Positions 16,494 through 24,136 of a stretch of 55,657 bases of DNA are shown here, piece after piece. Location: positions 128,785 to 184,441 of the forward strand of contig NZ_KB714609.1 of NCBI RefSeq assembly GCF_000349565.1, given 5' to 3'. The notes below the pieces were generated by a model. It was not told the DNA's origin and ran no database searches. It saw only the letters and a list, made by a program, of their open reading frames with translations. The position numbers and the translations under genes were made by a program. Source of the DNA: Curtobacterium flaccumfaciens UCD-AKU (lineage in GTDB: Bacteria > Actinomycetota > Actinomycetes > Actinomycetales > Microbacteriaceae). Each line of letters begins with the position of its first letter. Position 1 is the stretch's first letter.

Positions 16494-16880
16494 TCAGGCG
16501 ACGACCCCGTCCACGTAGAACCATCGTCCCTGCTCGCGGACGAAGTCGCTCGTCTCCTCGAGCGTGCCGCGCTCGTCGTCGGAACGCCACCACGCGCGGA
16601 ACGTGACGGTGCCGTGGGAGTCGAACGGGCCTCCCGAGGTGGTCGCCAGCACGTCCAACCGTGTCCAGCGCTGGGACGCATCCAACTCGAGGCCCGCCGG
16701 ACGCGTGCGCGGGTGCCAGGTGAGCAGCAGGTACTCCGGCAGGCCCAGCGCGAAGGCGCTGAAGCGGGAGCGCATGAGCCGTTCCGCGGTCGGCGCCACC
16801 GCCCCGGCGTGCAGGGGGCCGCAGCACTCGCCGTAGGGGTTGCCGCTCAGGCAGGGGCAGCGCGTCTCGTCGGTGACCAC
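16494..16880 (-). CDS. YchJ-family protein with SEC-C zinc motif
   Basis: A 128-residue UPF0225/YchJ-like protein. The N-terminal SEC-C-type metal site has Cys8, Cys10, Cys19 and Cys20 (CPCLSGNPYGECCGPLH). It is followed by an NTF2-like fold ending FVREQGRWFYVDG. RLMRSRFSAFALG is the typical family sequence. The GTG start at 16880 is inferred from the family N-terminus and lies 11 nt after the Ohr stop, so the two are probably co-transcribed. No clear ribosome site is seen. The function of the family is not settled. Confidence 0.85.
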   Translation of the reverse strand: MVTDETRCPCLSGNPYGECCGPLHAGAVAPTAERLMRSRFSAFALGLPEYLLLTWHPRTRPAGLELDASQRWTRLDVLATTSGGPFDSHGTVTFRAWWRSDDERGTLEETSDFVREQGRWFYVDGVVA

Positions 16881-16890
16881 CGGCGGAACG

Positions 16891-17316
16891 CTAGTCGACG
16901 ATGGACAGCGTGACCGTGATGTTGCCGCGGGTGGCGTTCGAGTACGGGCAGATCTCGTGCGCACGCTCGGCCAGACGCTGCCGCTGCTCCTGCGGGGCGT
17001 TCGGGGCGTAGACGTCGAGCTCCACGGCGAGGCCGAAGCCCCCGTTGCCGATGCCGCCGATGCCGACCTCGGCGGAGACCTCGGCGCCGGTGGTGTCGAG
17101 CTCGAGCTCCTTGCCAGCGGCGTGCAGCGCACCGAGGAAGCACGCGGCGTACCCGGCGGCGAAGAGCTGCTCGGGGTTCGTGCCCTCGCCGCTGCCGCCC
17201 ATCTCCTTGGGCGGACGGGTGTCGAGGTCGAGCCGGTCGTCCTCGCTGCGGACGTGCCCGTCGCGGCCGCCCCCGGTGGCGTGGGCAGCGGCGGTGTAGA
17301 CGATGTCGAGACTCAT
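16891..17316 (-). CDS. Organic hydroperoxide resistance protein (Ohr/OsmC family)
   Basis: A 141-residue Ohr-type thiol peroxidase that reduces organic hydroperoxides. The peroxidatic Cys59 sits in AAGYAACFLGAL and the resolving Cys123 in HEICPYSNATRGNI. The N-terminus VYTAAAHATGGGRDG is characteristic of Ohr rather than OsmC. No OhrR regulator lies next to it. It heads a likely two-gene unit with the YchJ-family gene. Confidence 0.93.
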   Translation of the reverse strand: MSLDIVYTAAAHATGGGRDGHVRSEDDRLDLDTRPPKEMGGSGEGTNPEQLFAAGYAACFLGALHAAGKELELDTTGAEVSAEVGIGGIGNGGFGLAVELDVYAPNAPQEQRQRLAERAHEICPYSNATRGNITVTLSIVD

Positions 17317-17464
17317 GGTCCGAGGTCACCGTGCCCGCCTGGACGATCGCTGAGGGGCAGCACCACGTCGCGGGCGCGGTCGCTCCGGGAGGCGCGCGCT
17401 CGGGCGTGTCCGGGTGGGGAGGGTGCGGGCGCGGCCGGGGCGAGGGCGCGGGACGCCGCGCATC

Positions 17465-17518
17465 GAGTGAGCAGAAGACGTCGAGTCCCCCGCCAGCACC
17501 CGACATCTTCTGCTCACT
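17465..17518. repeat. Second GTGAGCAGAAG palindromic element
   Basis: The left arm (17465-17486) and right arm (17498-17518) form a hairpin of about 21 bp. Two mispairs become G-U wobbles only in a minus-strand transcript. The left arm differs by one base from the arm at 4590-4610. It lies between divergent genes, so a terminator role is unlikely here. Confidence 0.7.
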
Positions 17519-17568
17519 GAACGCAAAGCGCGCAGACACCCCGCACCAGCACCGGGTAGACATGATGA

Positions 17569-18264
17569 GTGTTCAAGATCGGGTGGCAGGTGTTCCGCGA
17601 GCGCCTCCCCGCACTCGTCGACGCCCGGCGCCGCCGCCGCATCCGGCTCGTCGGCAGCATCGCGGTGGTCGTGGCGTTCGTCGGGTTGGTGGTGCTCGCG
17701 CTGACGACGGACGCGTTCGACGCCACTCCGCTCCCGCCCGCCGGAAGGGTCGTCGTCGGCCTGCTCCTGTCCGTTGGCTTCGGGTGCCTCGCAGCCGCCT
17801 GCGTGCCGTCCGGGCCGAAGGGGTGGGCGATCGCGCCGATCCCGGGCATCGGGTGGCGCACGCAGGAGGCCGTTGCCCGGTACCACCGCAGGAACCCACC
17901 CCCGGTCGACCCGAAGCACCGCGACGCCGTCCTCGACCGGCTGCCGGAGACCCGCGACCTGCTCGTCCGCTCGGCGCTCGGCGGCCTCCTGCTCCTGACC
18001 GGGTGCGCGGCCACCCTGCTCGCCGTGGTGATCGTCGACGTCGCCGCGATCTCGGCCGGCACCGGCTTGTCCCGCTTGCCGCTGTTCTGGTTCTTCCTCG
18101 GCATCACCGGCGCGACCACGGGCATCGGCGGTCTGCGCACCCTCGGCCGGCAGGAGCAACTCCGCGTCGAGGCCGAAGCGCTCCCGCCGGTCCCTCCGCC
18201 CCTGCCACCCCGCGGCCGCCCCGGCGCGCGGAGCGGCAGCAAGCTCGCACTGCCGGAGGAATGA
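17569..18264 (+). CDS. Hypothetical membrane protein, first of a tandem pair
   Basis: A 231-residue protein without a recognised family. It starts MFKIGWQVFRERL, has two N-terminal hydrophobic segments (about residues 28-50 and 58-80), a central polar domain, two more hydrophobic segments (about 135-185), and a Pro-rich basic tail. The next gene, 3 nt away, begins MFTLGWQVFRRH and has the same layout, so the two are paralogues and probably form a complex. The GTG at 17569 has TAGACA 6 nt upstream and no clear ribosome site. No function is proposed. Confidence 0.75.
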   Translation: MFKIGWQVFRERLPALVDARRRRRIRLVGSIAVVVAFVGLVVLALTTDAFDATPLPPAGRVVVGLLLSVGFGCLAAACVPSGPKGWAIAPIPGIGWRTQEAVARYHRRNPPPVDPKHRDAVLDRLPETRDLLVRSALGGLLLLTGCAATLLAVVIVDVAAISAGTGLSRLPLFWFFLGITGATTGIGGLRTLGRQEQLRVEAEALPPVPPPLPPRGRPGARSGSKLALPEE

Positions 18265-18267
18265 GCC

Positions 18268-18897
18268 GTGTTCACGCTCGGCTGGCAGGTCTTCCGTCGG
18301 CACGTCACGGACGTGCTCGATCCGGCACGCGTCCGACGCGCCGCCGTGTGGTCCCGCGTCGCAGCGGTCGTCGTGTTGGTCGGCATGGCCGTCCTGGAGG
18401 CCCGGGTCGACTGGACGGGGACCACTCCGGTCCGCAGCGTGGTCGCGATGGTGCTGCTGGCGCTCGGCGTCGGGCTCCTGACGTTCGCGTGCATCCCGAC
18501 GTGGCAGCCGCCGGACCCCTCGACGACGATCAACGGCCGGCAGGTGCGGCCCTCGTGGCAGCTCGCCGCGCGGGGTGCCACGCAGCTGTACGTGCAGCGT
18601 CGTCCGGTGCCGGTCCTGCCGGAGCACCGCGACATCGTCCGCACTGACACGGTCCTGCTGCGGCGGGGGCTGATCGGCATGCTCGCCCGCGTCGCACCGT
18701 TGCTCGGTTCGGGTCTCGTCGCCGTCCTCGGGGCGTTCGTCCTCGGGGCCGCCAGCGGTTTCCTCGTGCTCGCGATCGCGGCGTACACAGTCGGGCTGTC
18801 GGAGTACTTCGTCCGCATCGGCCGCTCCGAACGAGCCCGCGTGGCCGCCGAGTCCCTCGAGCCCGCACCCGAGACGCCCGCACGCCCCACTTCGTGA
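18268..18897 (+). CDS. Hypothetical membrane protein, second of a tandem pair
   Basis: A 209-residue paralogue of the preceding protein. It has the N-terminus MFTLGWQVFRRHVTDVLDP and two early TM segments (about residues 30-70). A short soluble loop contains QLYVQRRPVPVLPEHRDIV, matching the other copy's DPKHRDAVLDRL. Two late TM segments (about 130-170) and a charged tail follow. The GTG at 18268 follows GAGGAATGAGCC from the end of the upstream gene, so translation is probably coupled. No family or function is recognised. Confidence 0.75.
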   Translation: MFTLGWQVFRRHVTDVLDPARVRRAAVWSRVAAVVVLVGMAVLEARVDWTGTTPVRSVVAMVLLALGVGLLTFACIPTWQPPDPSTTINGRQVRPSWQLAARGATQLYVQRRPVPVLPEHRDIVRTDTVLLRRGLIGMLARVAPLLGSGLVAVLGAFVLGAASGFLVLAIAAYTVGLSEYFVRIGRSERARVAAESLEPAPETPARPTS

Positions 18898-18946
18898 GCA
18901 GGAACCGCACCGCACCGCTGTCGGCGGCGACGGGCACACTGGGCGC

Positions 18947-19678
18947 ATGTGTGGAAGGTTCGTCGTCTCCGACACCACAGCCGATCTGTTGCCCGAGCTC
19001 ATGGGCGAGCTCGCCGCCCGGACCGAGCACGTCGACCAGGACACCGGCGAGGTGCACCCCGGCCTCGCCCCGAGCTGGAACGTCGCCCCGACCGACCCCG
19101 TGTACGCCGTCCGGCAGCGCCACGGCGAACGCGAACTGCCCCAGATCAGCTGGGGCTTCGTGCCGAGCTGGGCGAAGGACTTCCAGAAGCAGCGCCCGAA
19201 GCCGATCAACGCCCGCATCGAGACGGTCGCGACGAGCGGCATGTTCAAGCGGGCCTTCGCCACGAACCGCTGCATCGTCCCGGCGCAGGGCTACTACGAG
19301 TGGGTGGTGCGCGAGGACGGCAAGGAACCCCACTTCGTGCACGAACCCGGCGGCGCCCTGGCGATGGCCGGCGTCGTGAGCGCCTGGCCCGACCCCACGA
19401 AGCCCGAGGGCGACCCGGACAAGTGGCGGCTGTCGCTCGCGATCATCACCCGTGACGCCCACGTCGCTCCGGGCGAGGTCCACGACCGCATGCCGGCGTT
19501 CCTGACGCCCGACGGCTACGACGACTGGCTCGGCGGCGACCTGCACACCGACGACCTGCTGGCCCTGCTCGACCACGAGTCGCTGACGGTGGCCGCGGGA
19601 CTTGCGCAGTACGAGGTCTCCCGCACGGTGAACAGCGTGCGGAACGACGGGCCGCAGCTCATCGAGCCCGTCGCGTAG
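18947..19678 (+). CDS. SRAP-domain protein (YedK/HMCES family)
   Basis: A 243-residue SOS-response-associated peptidase-like protein. After Met removal, Cys2 (MCGRF) forms a thiazolidine crosslink with abasic sites in single-stranded DNA. The rest of the known active site is present: Asn88 (PINAR), Glu118 (GYYEW) and His179 (GEVHDRMP). SRAP proteins shield abasic DNA during replication. The ATG at 18947 has CACACT 6 nt upstream. A strong terminator follows. It is not in an evident SOS cassette here, and no LexA-like box was recognised. Confidence 0.95.
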   Translation: MCGRFVVSDTTADLLPELMGELAARTEHVDQDTGEVHPGLAPSWNVAPTDPVYAVRQRHGERELPQISWGFVPSWAKDFQKQRPKPINARIETVATSGMFKRAFATNRCIVPAQGYYEWVVREDGKEPHFVHEPGGALAMAGVVSAWPDPTKPEGDPDKWRLSLAIITRDAHVAPGEVHDRMPAFLTPDGYDDWLGGDLHTDDLLALLDHESLTVAAGLAQYEVSRTVNSVRNDGPQLIEPVA

Positions 19679-19726
19679 GGTCGCGCCCCGCGCGCGGACG
19701 GGGCAGGGCTGGCACGCAGACGCGAA

Positions 19727-19756
19727 GAACCCCCGCCGGCATGCCGGCGGGGGTTC
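19727..19756. terminator. Bidirectional hairpin terminator
   Basis: A 30-nt perfect palindrome has arms GAACCCCCGCCGGC (19727-19740) and its complement (19743-19756). It lies between the convergent SRAP gene and the 109-residue hypothetical gene. Confidence 0.85.
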
Positions 19757-19783
19757 GAGGATCAGCGATCGGTCAGCAGCAGA

Positions 19784-20113
19784 TCAAGCGGCGGGACGGA
19801 TGACGTCCGGCAGCACCACGTGCAGGCGCTCGGTCAGTCGCGCCTTCGCTTCGTCGAGGGAGCGGAAGTCCCCGACGTACTGGCCGAAGGTGTCGGCGAC
19901 GAAGAAGTGGGTGCCCTGACGGTCGACGGTGCCGCCGTAGTAGCCGCCGTAGTTCGCGACCCACAGGCCGATGTCAGCCTGTGCCCACGTGATGTGGACG
20001 GGGGCTGCCTGCACCGGAGCCACGACCTGGGCCTCGATCTCGGCGATGACCTCGATCGTCTGGGTGTCCAGGGTCACCTCGGCCTGCTGGCGGTGGGCGA
20101 CGGTCGTGCTCAT
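19784..20113 (-). CDS. Hypothetical 109-residue protein, paralogue A
   Basis: A small soluble protein without a recognised family. It aligns without gaps over its full length with the next gene upstream (20215-20544); by hand count about 53 of 109 positions are identical. Conserved blocks are QAEVTLDT, W-x-Q-x-D-x-G-x-W, YGGYxGGxVD, DTFGxxVGxFxSLxEA and LHVxLPxVIRP. There is no signal peptide or membrane segment. The pattern suggests a short N-terminal region followed by a beta-rich domain and one helix. The ATG at 20113 follows AAGGAG. A terminator lies downstream. No function is proposed. Confidence 0.8.
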   Translation of the reverse strand: MSTTVAHRQQAEVTLDTQTIEVIAEIEAQVVAPVQAAPVHITWAQADIGLWVANYGGYYGGTVDRQGTHFFVADTFGQYVGDFRSLDEAKARLTERLHVVLPDVIRPAA

Positions 20114-20214
20114 GGTGCTGCTCCTTCGTGCTGTGCTGCGTGCTGGGTGGCGCCGGTGGTTCCGGGTGGTGCGGGCGTCGCGGTCGACGCCGGGGGTCTT
20201 GGTGTCCGCCGTCG

Positions 20215-20544
20215 TCACTCGACCGGCCGGATGACCGGCGGGAGCATGACGTGCAGCTGGTCCTCGAGCTTGGTCTGTGCCTCTTCGAGGGAGGCGAACT
20301 CGCCCACGACGAGTCCGAAGGTGTCGGAAGCCACGTAGCGGTCGTGCCGCTTGTCGACGCTGCCGCCGAAGTACCCGCCGTAACCGGCGATCCACTCGCC
20401 CTGGTCTTCCTGCACCCAGGTGACCTTGGCGCGCTTCGGGCGCGAGGAGAGCTCTGCGTCGGCTTCGAGGATCGCGATGGTGTCCACGGTCTCGGTGTCG
20501 AGGGTGACCTCGGCCTGCGTCGCGTTGTTCACGGTGATGCTCAT
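20215..20544 (-). CDS. Hypothetical 109-residue protein, paralogue B
   Basis: The upstream member of a tandem pair of equal-length paralogues. It begins MSITVNNATQAEVTLDTETV and keeps the aromatic/glycine core GYGGYFGGSVD, DTFGLVVGEFASLEEA and LHVMLPPVIRPVE. The middle region (residues 29-41) is charged here and hydrophobic in copy A, the main divergence between them. The ATG at 20544 has a good AAGGAGAG site. The 101-nt gap between the copies shows no gene. Equal length with no gaps implies constraint on the whole chain. Unknown function. Confidence 0.8.
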   Translation of the reverse strand: MSITVNNATQAEVTLDTETVDTIAILEADAELSSRPKRAKVTWVQEDQGEWIAGYGGYFGGSVDKRHDRYVASDTFGLVVGEFASLEEAQTKLEDQLHVMLPPVIRPVE

Positions 20545-20791
20545 GTCGCTCTCCTTCACGATCCGGGGTACATCTGCTGACACCAGAACGCTACGAGAAC
20601 AGCCGCGTGGATCGCCAGCGAGGCCCGTGGATTCACGGGTTCCGTCAATGCGACCCATCGGCCAGCCCCGGATTTCCGGGCAGGTGCGTCGCACTTCCGG
20701 GGTACAGGGCCAGGATCGGGGTACTCGTTTTCCGGATCGACGCGATCGGGGGACGAAACGGTGCGATCACCGGTCTGGAGGCGCGACTCGC

Positions 20792-20797
20792 TAGCGT
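20792..20797 (+). promoter_or_regulatory. Candidate -10 element for leaderless vanZ-like mRNA
   Basis: TAGCGT lies exactly 6 nt before the GTG at 20804, and no ribosome site is present. Confidence 0.4.
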
Positions 20798-20803
20798 CGG
20801 CAT

Positions 20804-21268
20804 GTGACCTCCGACAAGCCCCGCGTCGACGACCGCGCACCCGCCACCTGGCGCAGCCGTCGGTTCGCGACGGGGCTGGCCGTCGCCTACGGCGTCGCCC
20901 TGGCACTCGTCGGCTTCTGGGGCTCCCCCGTCGACGCTTCGGGCGGCCCGTGGCTCACCCGTGCGCTCGCGGCCGCACACCGTCACGGGCTGCCGGACCG
21001 CATCGACTACGCAGCGGTCGAGTCGTTCGCGAACGTCGTGTACTTCGTGCCGCTCGGCCTGCTCGTGGTGCTGCTCGCCGGTGCACGGTGGTGGTGGGCC
21101 GCCATCGCCACGGGGCTCGTCGTCAGCGCGTGCATCGAGACCGGCCAGGCGCTGTTCCTGCCGGCCCGCACCGCGACCATCGACGACGTCGTCGCGAACG
21201 GCGTGGGGGCGCTCCTGGGGGCCGTGGCGGGCGTGCTGCTCCTCAGCCGTGCGGCCCGGCGTCGCTGA
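20804..21268 (+). CDS. VanZ-like family membrane protein
   Basis: A 154-residue protein with about four hydrophobic segments. VanZ-type features are the amphipathic ESFANVVYFVPLGLLVVLL and the conserved ACIETGQALFLPARTATIDDVVANGVGALLG near the C-terminus. VanZ proteins lower susceptibility to some lipoglycopeptides, but most chromosomal homologues have no assigned role. No van cluster is present. The GTG at 20804 is positioned for a leaderless mRNA. A bidirectional terminator follows. Confidence 0.85.
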   Translation: MTSDKPRVDDRAPATWRSRRFATGLAVAYGVALALVGFWGSPVDASGGPWLTRALAAAHRHGLPDRIDYAAVESFANVVYFVPLGLLVVLLAGARWWWAAIATGLVVSACIETGQALFLPARTATIDDVVANGVGALLGAVAGVLLLSRAARRR

Positions 21269-21288
21269 CGACGATCCCCGCGCACGAA

Positions 21289-21320
21289 GAAGCCCCCGGA
21301 GCAGGTGCTCCGGGGGCTTC
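21289..21320. terminator. Bidirectional hairpin terminator
   Basis: 15-bp arms (21289-21303 and 21306-21320, GAAGCCCCCGGAGCA) enclose a 2-nt loop, between the convergent VanZ-like and anchored surface protein genes. Confidence 0.85.
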
Positions 21321-21337
21321 GTTCAGTGTGTCGAGAC

Positions 21338-21901
21338 TCAGACGGACTCGCGCTGGCGGCGGACCGAGCCGCGGACCAGCAGGAGGCCACCACCGAGGAC
21401 GACTGCGCCACCGGCGACCCAGAGGGCCAGGGCGGAGACGGTCGAACCCGTGAAGGCCAGCGTGCCGTCGGTGCCGTTGCCAGCGCCGGCGCCGGCTGCG
21501 GGAACCGCAGCAGCGTCAGCCGGGGCGACGGTGAAGGCCGCGAAGCCGACGACGCCCGAGGTGGCGCCGGTGGCGGTCAGGTTGTAGGTGCCCGAGGCGC
21601 CCTGGGGGAACGTGACCTTGACGTCGAGCGAACCATCCGAGGCGGCCGTGTAGGTCTTCGAGACGGTCGTGGTCGGCAGCGCGCCGAGCGTGACCGCACC
21701 GGCACCGGTGACCTGGACGTTGACGGTCTCGTTGTCCTGGAAGGCACCCGGCGTGAAGTTCACGGCCGCGGTGCCACCGGCGACGGCGCTGCCGGAGACG
21801 GAGACGTCGGAGTCAGGCGTGTAACCGGCGGCGTTGGCGACGGCCGGAGTGGCGAGCAGTGCGGCGCCAGCCAGCACCACCGCTGCGATGAGCTTCTTCA
21901 T
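21338..21901 (-). CDS. Small LAFTG-anchored cell-surface protein
   Basis: A 187-residue secreted protein. A signal peptide (residues 1-24, MKKLIAAVVLAG...ANA) precedes one Ig-like beta domain (about 27-126: NFTPGAFQDNETVNVQVTG, SGTYNLTATG). An Ala/Gly-rich stalk, the sorting motif LAFTG (148-152), a hydrophobic helix and the basic tail RGSVRRQRE follow. LAxTG motifs are known substrates of class E sortases in actinobacteria; no sortase gene lies in this window. The ATG at 21901 follows AGGGGAA. It could be an adhesin or a structural wall protein. The ligand is unknown. Confidence 0.85.
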   Translation of the reverse strand: MKKLIAAVVLAGAALLATPAVANAAGYTPDSDVSVSGSAVAGGTAAVNFTPGAFQDNETVNVQVTGAGAVTLGALPTTTVSKTYTAASDGSLDVKVTFPQGASGTYNLTATGATSGVVGFAAFTVAPADAAAVPAAGAGAGNGTDGTLAFTGSTVSALALWVAGGAVVLGGGLLLVRGSVRRQRESV

Positions 21902-22280
21902 GAATGGTTCCCCTAAAGATCTGAATATCCAGACCCTGACACCCAGAGCCCGCTGTTCGCCGGTGGTTGACCCCAGCCAAAGAAATGGCGGTTGTGATGG
22001 CGATGTTGACTCAATCTAGCGGAGTTTCCCAGCTTGGTGCCAGATCACGTGGATTTTGGTCACTGGTCGACGTGTGTTCACCCTCGACATCGGCGGGACG
22101 AGCAGCGGCGCGGTCGCTCGATTCCGGCATCAACCGACCGAAAGCCCTGATGAGACGGCCTGAGCGACGCCACACACGTGCGCTGTGCGTGAGATCAAGA
22201 GTCTTTGCGCTCGAACAGGATCGTCCGGCGCCCCTCGGAGTGGGGGCAACGTGCCGGTTCGTTTTGCGGAGGTTCTGCCG
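21902..22280. other. 379-nt intergenic region without a recognised gene
   Basis: This region lies downstream of the DUF4012 gene and upstream of the small surface protein, both on the minus strand. It is visibly lower in G+C than its surroundings, especially 21905-22065. Only short, unsupported open frames cross it. The part next to 21901 should hold the surface protein promoter and the ribosome site AGGGGAA. No riboswitch or tRNA fold was recognised by eye. Confidence 0.6.
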
Positions 22281-24101
22281 TCACCGAGTGGCGAGTGGCT
22301 GCTGACAGTCGAACGTCAGGGGCTTCGTTTTCGTCTGCTGGACGCCTGGAGTGGAACTCGCCTGCACGGCTGCCTTCGCGTACTTCGCCTCGCCGAGGAA
22401 GGCCACCCGGAAGGTCAGGCTCTCGCCGGGGGCGAGCAGTGTCTGCAGTTGCGCGACCGGGTGCCCACCGTCGGTGGCCGTCTGCACCGCGGTCGTCTTG
22501 CCGTCCTTCGTCGCGCCCAGGAAGATCGCGTCCTCGGGCGCGTACGCGGCGAGCAGGGTCTTGATCTTGCCGGGGTCCACGCCGAAGTCGCCGCCACCGG
22601 TGACGTACCGCGGCAGGCTCGTCGCGGCATCGGCCGGCGCGGTGTTCTTGATCGTGATCTGCACGACGGACGTGGGGCGACCGTCCTTGCGGCACACCGA
22701 GCTGCCGACGGAGACGCTCTTGTCGAGGTAGTAGTCCATCTTCGCGCCGGTGCCGTCGTTCAGGTAGACGGCGAACTGGCTCGAGTCGGCGGTCGCCGTC
22801 GGGAGCTCACCGGCGACCGGGGTCCCACTGATCCTGCGCTGCTCGGCGTTGTCGGCGCTCCAGAGCCGCAGACGGCCCTCGTCCGAGCTCTGGGTCAGCG
22901 CAGACACGAACGCCTTCGTGTCGAACCCGCCCGACGAGATCTTCTCGAACACCGCGCCGGCGGCCGACGCGAAGAACGCGTCCTGCACCACCGGATCGGG
23001 GTACTTCGCGTAGACGTCGCTCAGCAGGAGCTTCACCGCGTTGTCGGACGTCAGGGTGTCACCGGTCGGCAGCTGCACCGGACCGGTCGCCTTGAGGATG
23101 TAGCTCAGCGTCACCGGGTCCATGGCGATGACCCCGTCGACCTGCTGCCCGAACTTCTGCTTCCACATCTCCCGCGCGAGCTTCGCCGAGACGTCGAACC
23201 GCGGCGTGAGGGTGACGTCCTGCATGTACTCGCCGGTGATGTTGCCGTAGAGCCCACGCGTGTCGGCGGTCAAGGGCAGGACTGGCTGGTCGTACGGCCC
23301 GAAGTCTCCGCTCGAGGCCTGCGCCGACAGATGCAGTGATCCGTCCTTCGCCTCGAGTTCCGCCACTGCGCCGGGGATCCCGCCTCCGGCTCGGAGTTCG
23401 GCGTTGTTCTGGAACAGCAGCAGGTAGTTCCGGTCCCCGTCGTGACCGAGCATGGCTGGCGCGAGCTGCACGATGCGGTTCGCTGCGACCGCCTGCTCGG
23501 AGGCAGTCGACAGCGCGTTCCGGAGCTGTCCCACGGCGGTGGTGACCGGCGACAGGGTTCCGCTGGTGTCGATCCGTGCCGCGTCGGTGCGCGCCTGCTC
23601 GAGCGTCTTGGTGGCCTTCGCGACCGCCGGCTGCGCATCCTCGATCGGCTGCAGGTCGATCCGGCCGTTCTTCGGCGCGAACGAGTCCGACCCGAGCTTC
23701 CCGACGACTCCGGCCACCGGGCTGACAGCATCGCGGGCCACATCATCGACGACGACCGACACGTCCCGCACGGCCCGCAGGTTGGTTCCGAAGAACGGCA
23801 CAGCCTGCGCCGCACCCCAGACCGGGTCACCGGTCAGCGACCGAGCCGACGCGGCTTCGTCCTCCAGGTGGCGTGCGGTCTTCTGGGCAGCGCCGGTGTC
23901 GCCGCTCGTCAGCTGGGTCCGCAGCGTGTCGACGTCCCCGACGGCACGCTCCAGGTGCCCCTTCGCGAGCAGGCCACGCACACCGACCCACGCGACGGCG
24001 AGGATCAGCAGCAGGACAAGGGCGAGGACGACCCACAGGACGATCCGGGCCCTGGACCCCCGGCGTGCTGCAGTGCGTCGCGACTCGGGCTGGTCGGACA
24101 T
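22281..24101 (-). CDS. DUF4012 domain-containing membrane-anchored protein
   Basis: A 606-residue protein with one N-terminal TM helix (about residues 18-50) and a large extracytoplasmic region belonging to DUF4012. Family-typical stretches are RNYLLLFQNNAELRAGGGIPGAV, LYGNITGEYMQDVTLTPRFDVSAKL and VDGVIAMDPVTLSYILKATGPV. DUF4012 proteins are often encoded in actinobacterial surface-polysaccharide loci. Here it closes the locus, 36 nt after fcl, so a role in glycan assembly or attachment is likely but unproven. TAGGAT lies 6 nt before its ATG, so it may also have its own leaderless promoter. Confidence 0.88.
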   Translation of the reverse strand: MSDQPESRRTAARRGSRARIVLWVVLALVLLLILAVAWVGVRGLLAKGHLERAVGDVDTLRTQLTSGDTGAAQKTARHLEDEAASARSLTGDPVWGAAQAVPFFGTNLRAVRDVSVVVDDVARDAVSPVAGVVGKLGSDSFAPKNGRIDLQPIEDAQPAVAKATKTLEQARTDAARIDTSGTLSPVTTAVGQLRNALSTASEQAVAANRIVQLAPAMLGHDGDRNYLLLFQNNAELRAGGGIPGAVAELEAKDGSLHLSAQASSGDFGPYDQPVLPLTADTRGLYGNITGEYMQDVTLTPRFDVSAKLAREMWKQKFGQQVDGVIAMDPVTLSYILKATGPVQLPTGDTLTSDNAVKLLLSDVYAKYPDPVVQDAFFASAAGAVFEKISSGGFDTKAFVSALTQSSDEGRLRLWSADNAEQRRISGTPVAGELPTATADSSQFAVYLNDGTGAKMDYYLDKSVSVGSSVCRKDGRPTSVVQITIKNTAPADAATSLPRYVTGGGDFGVDPGKIKTLLAAYAPEDAIFLGATKDGKTTAVQTATDGGHPVAQLQTLLAPGESLTFRVAFLGEAKYAKAAVQASSTPGVQQTKTKPLTFDCQQPLATR

Positions 24102-24107
24102 GAAGCG

Positions 24108-24113
24108 ATCCTA
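24108..24113 (-). promoter_or_regulatory. Candidate -10 element for leaderless DUF4012 mRNA
   Basis: TAGGAT on the minus strand lies exactly 6 nt before the ATG at 24101, inside the 35-nt gap after fcl. Confidence 0.35.
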
Positions 24114-24136
24114 CGGTTCCGTGGGTCCAGCACCCA

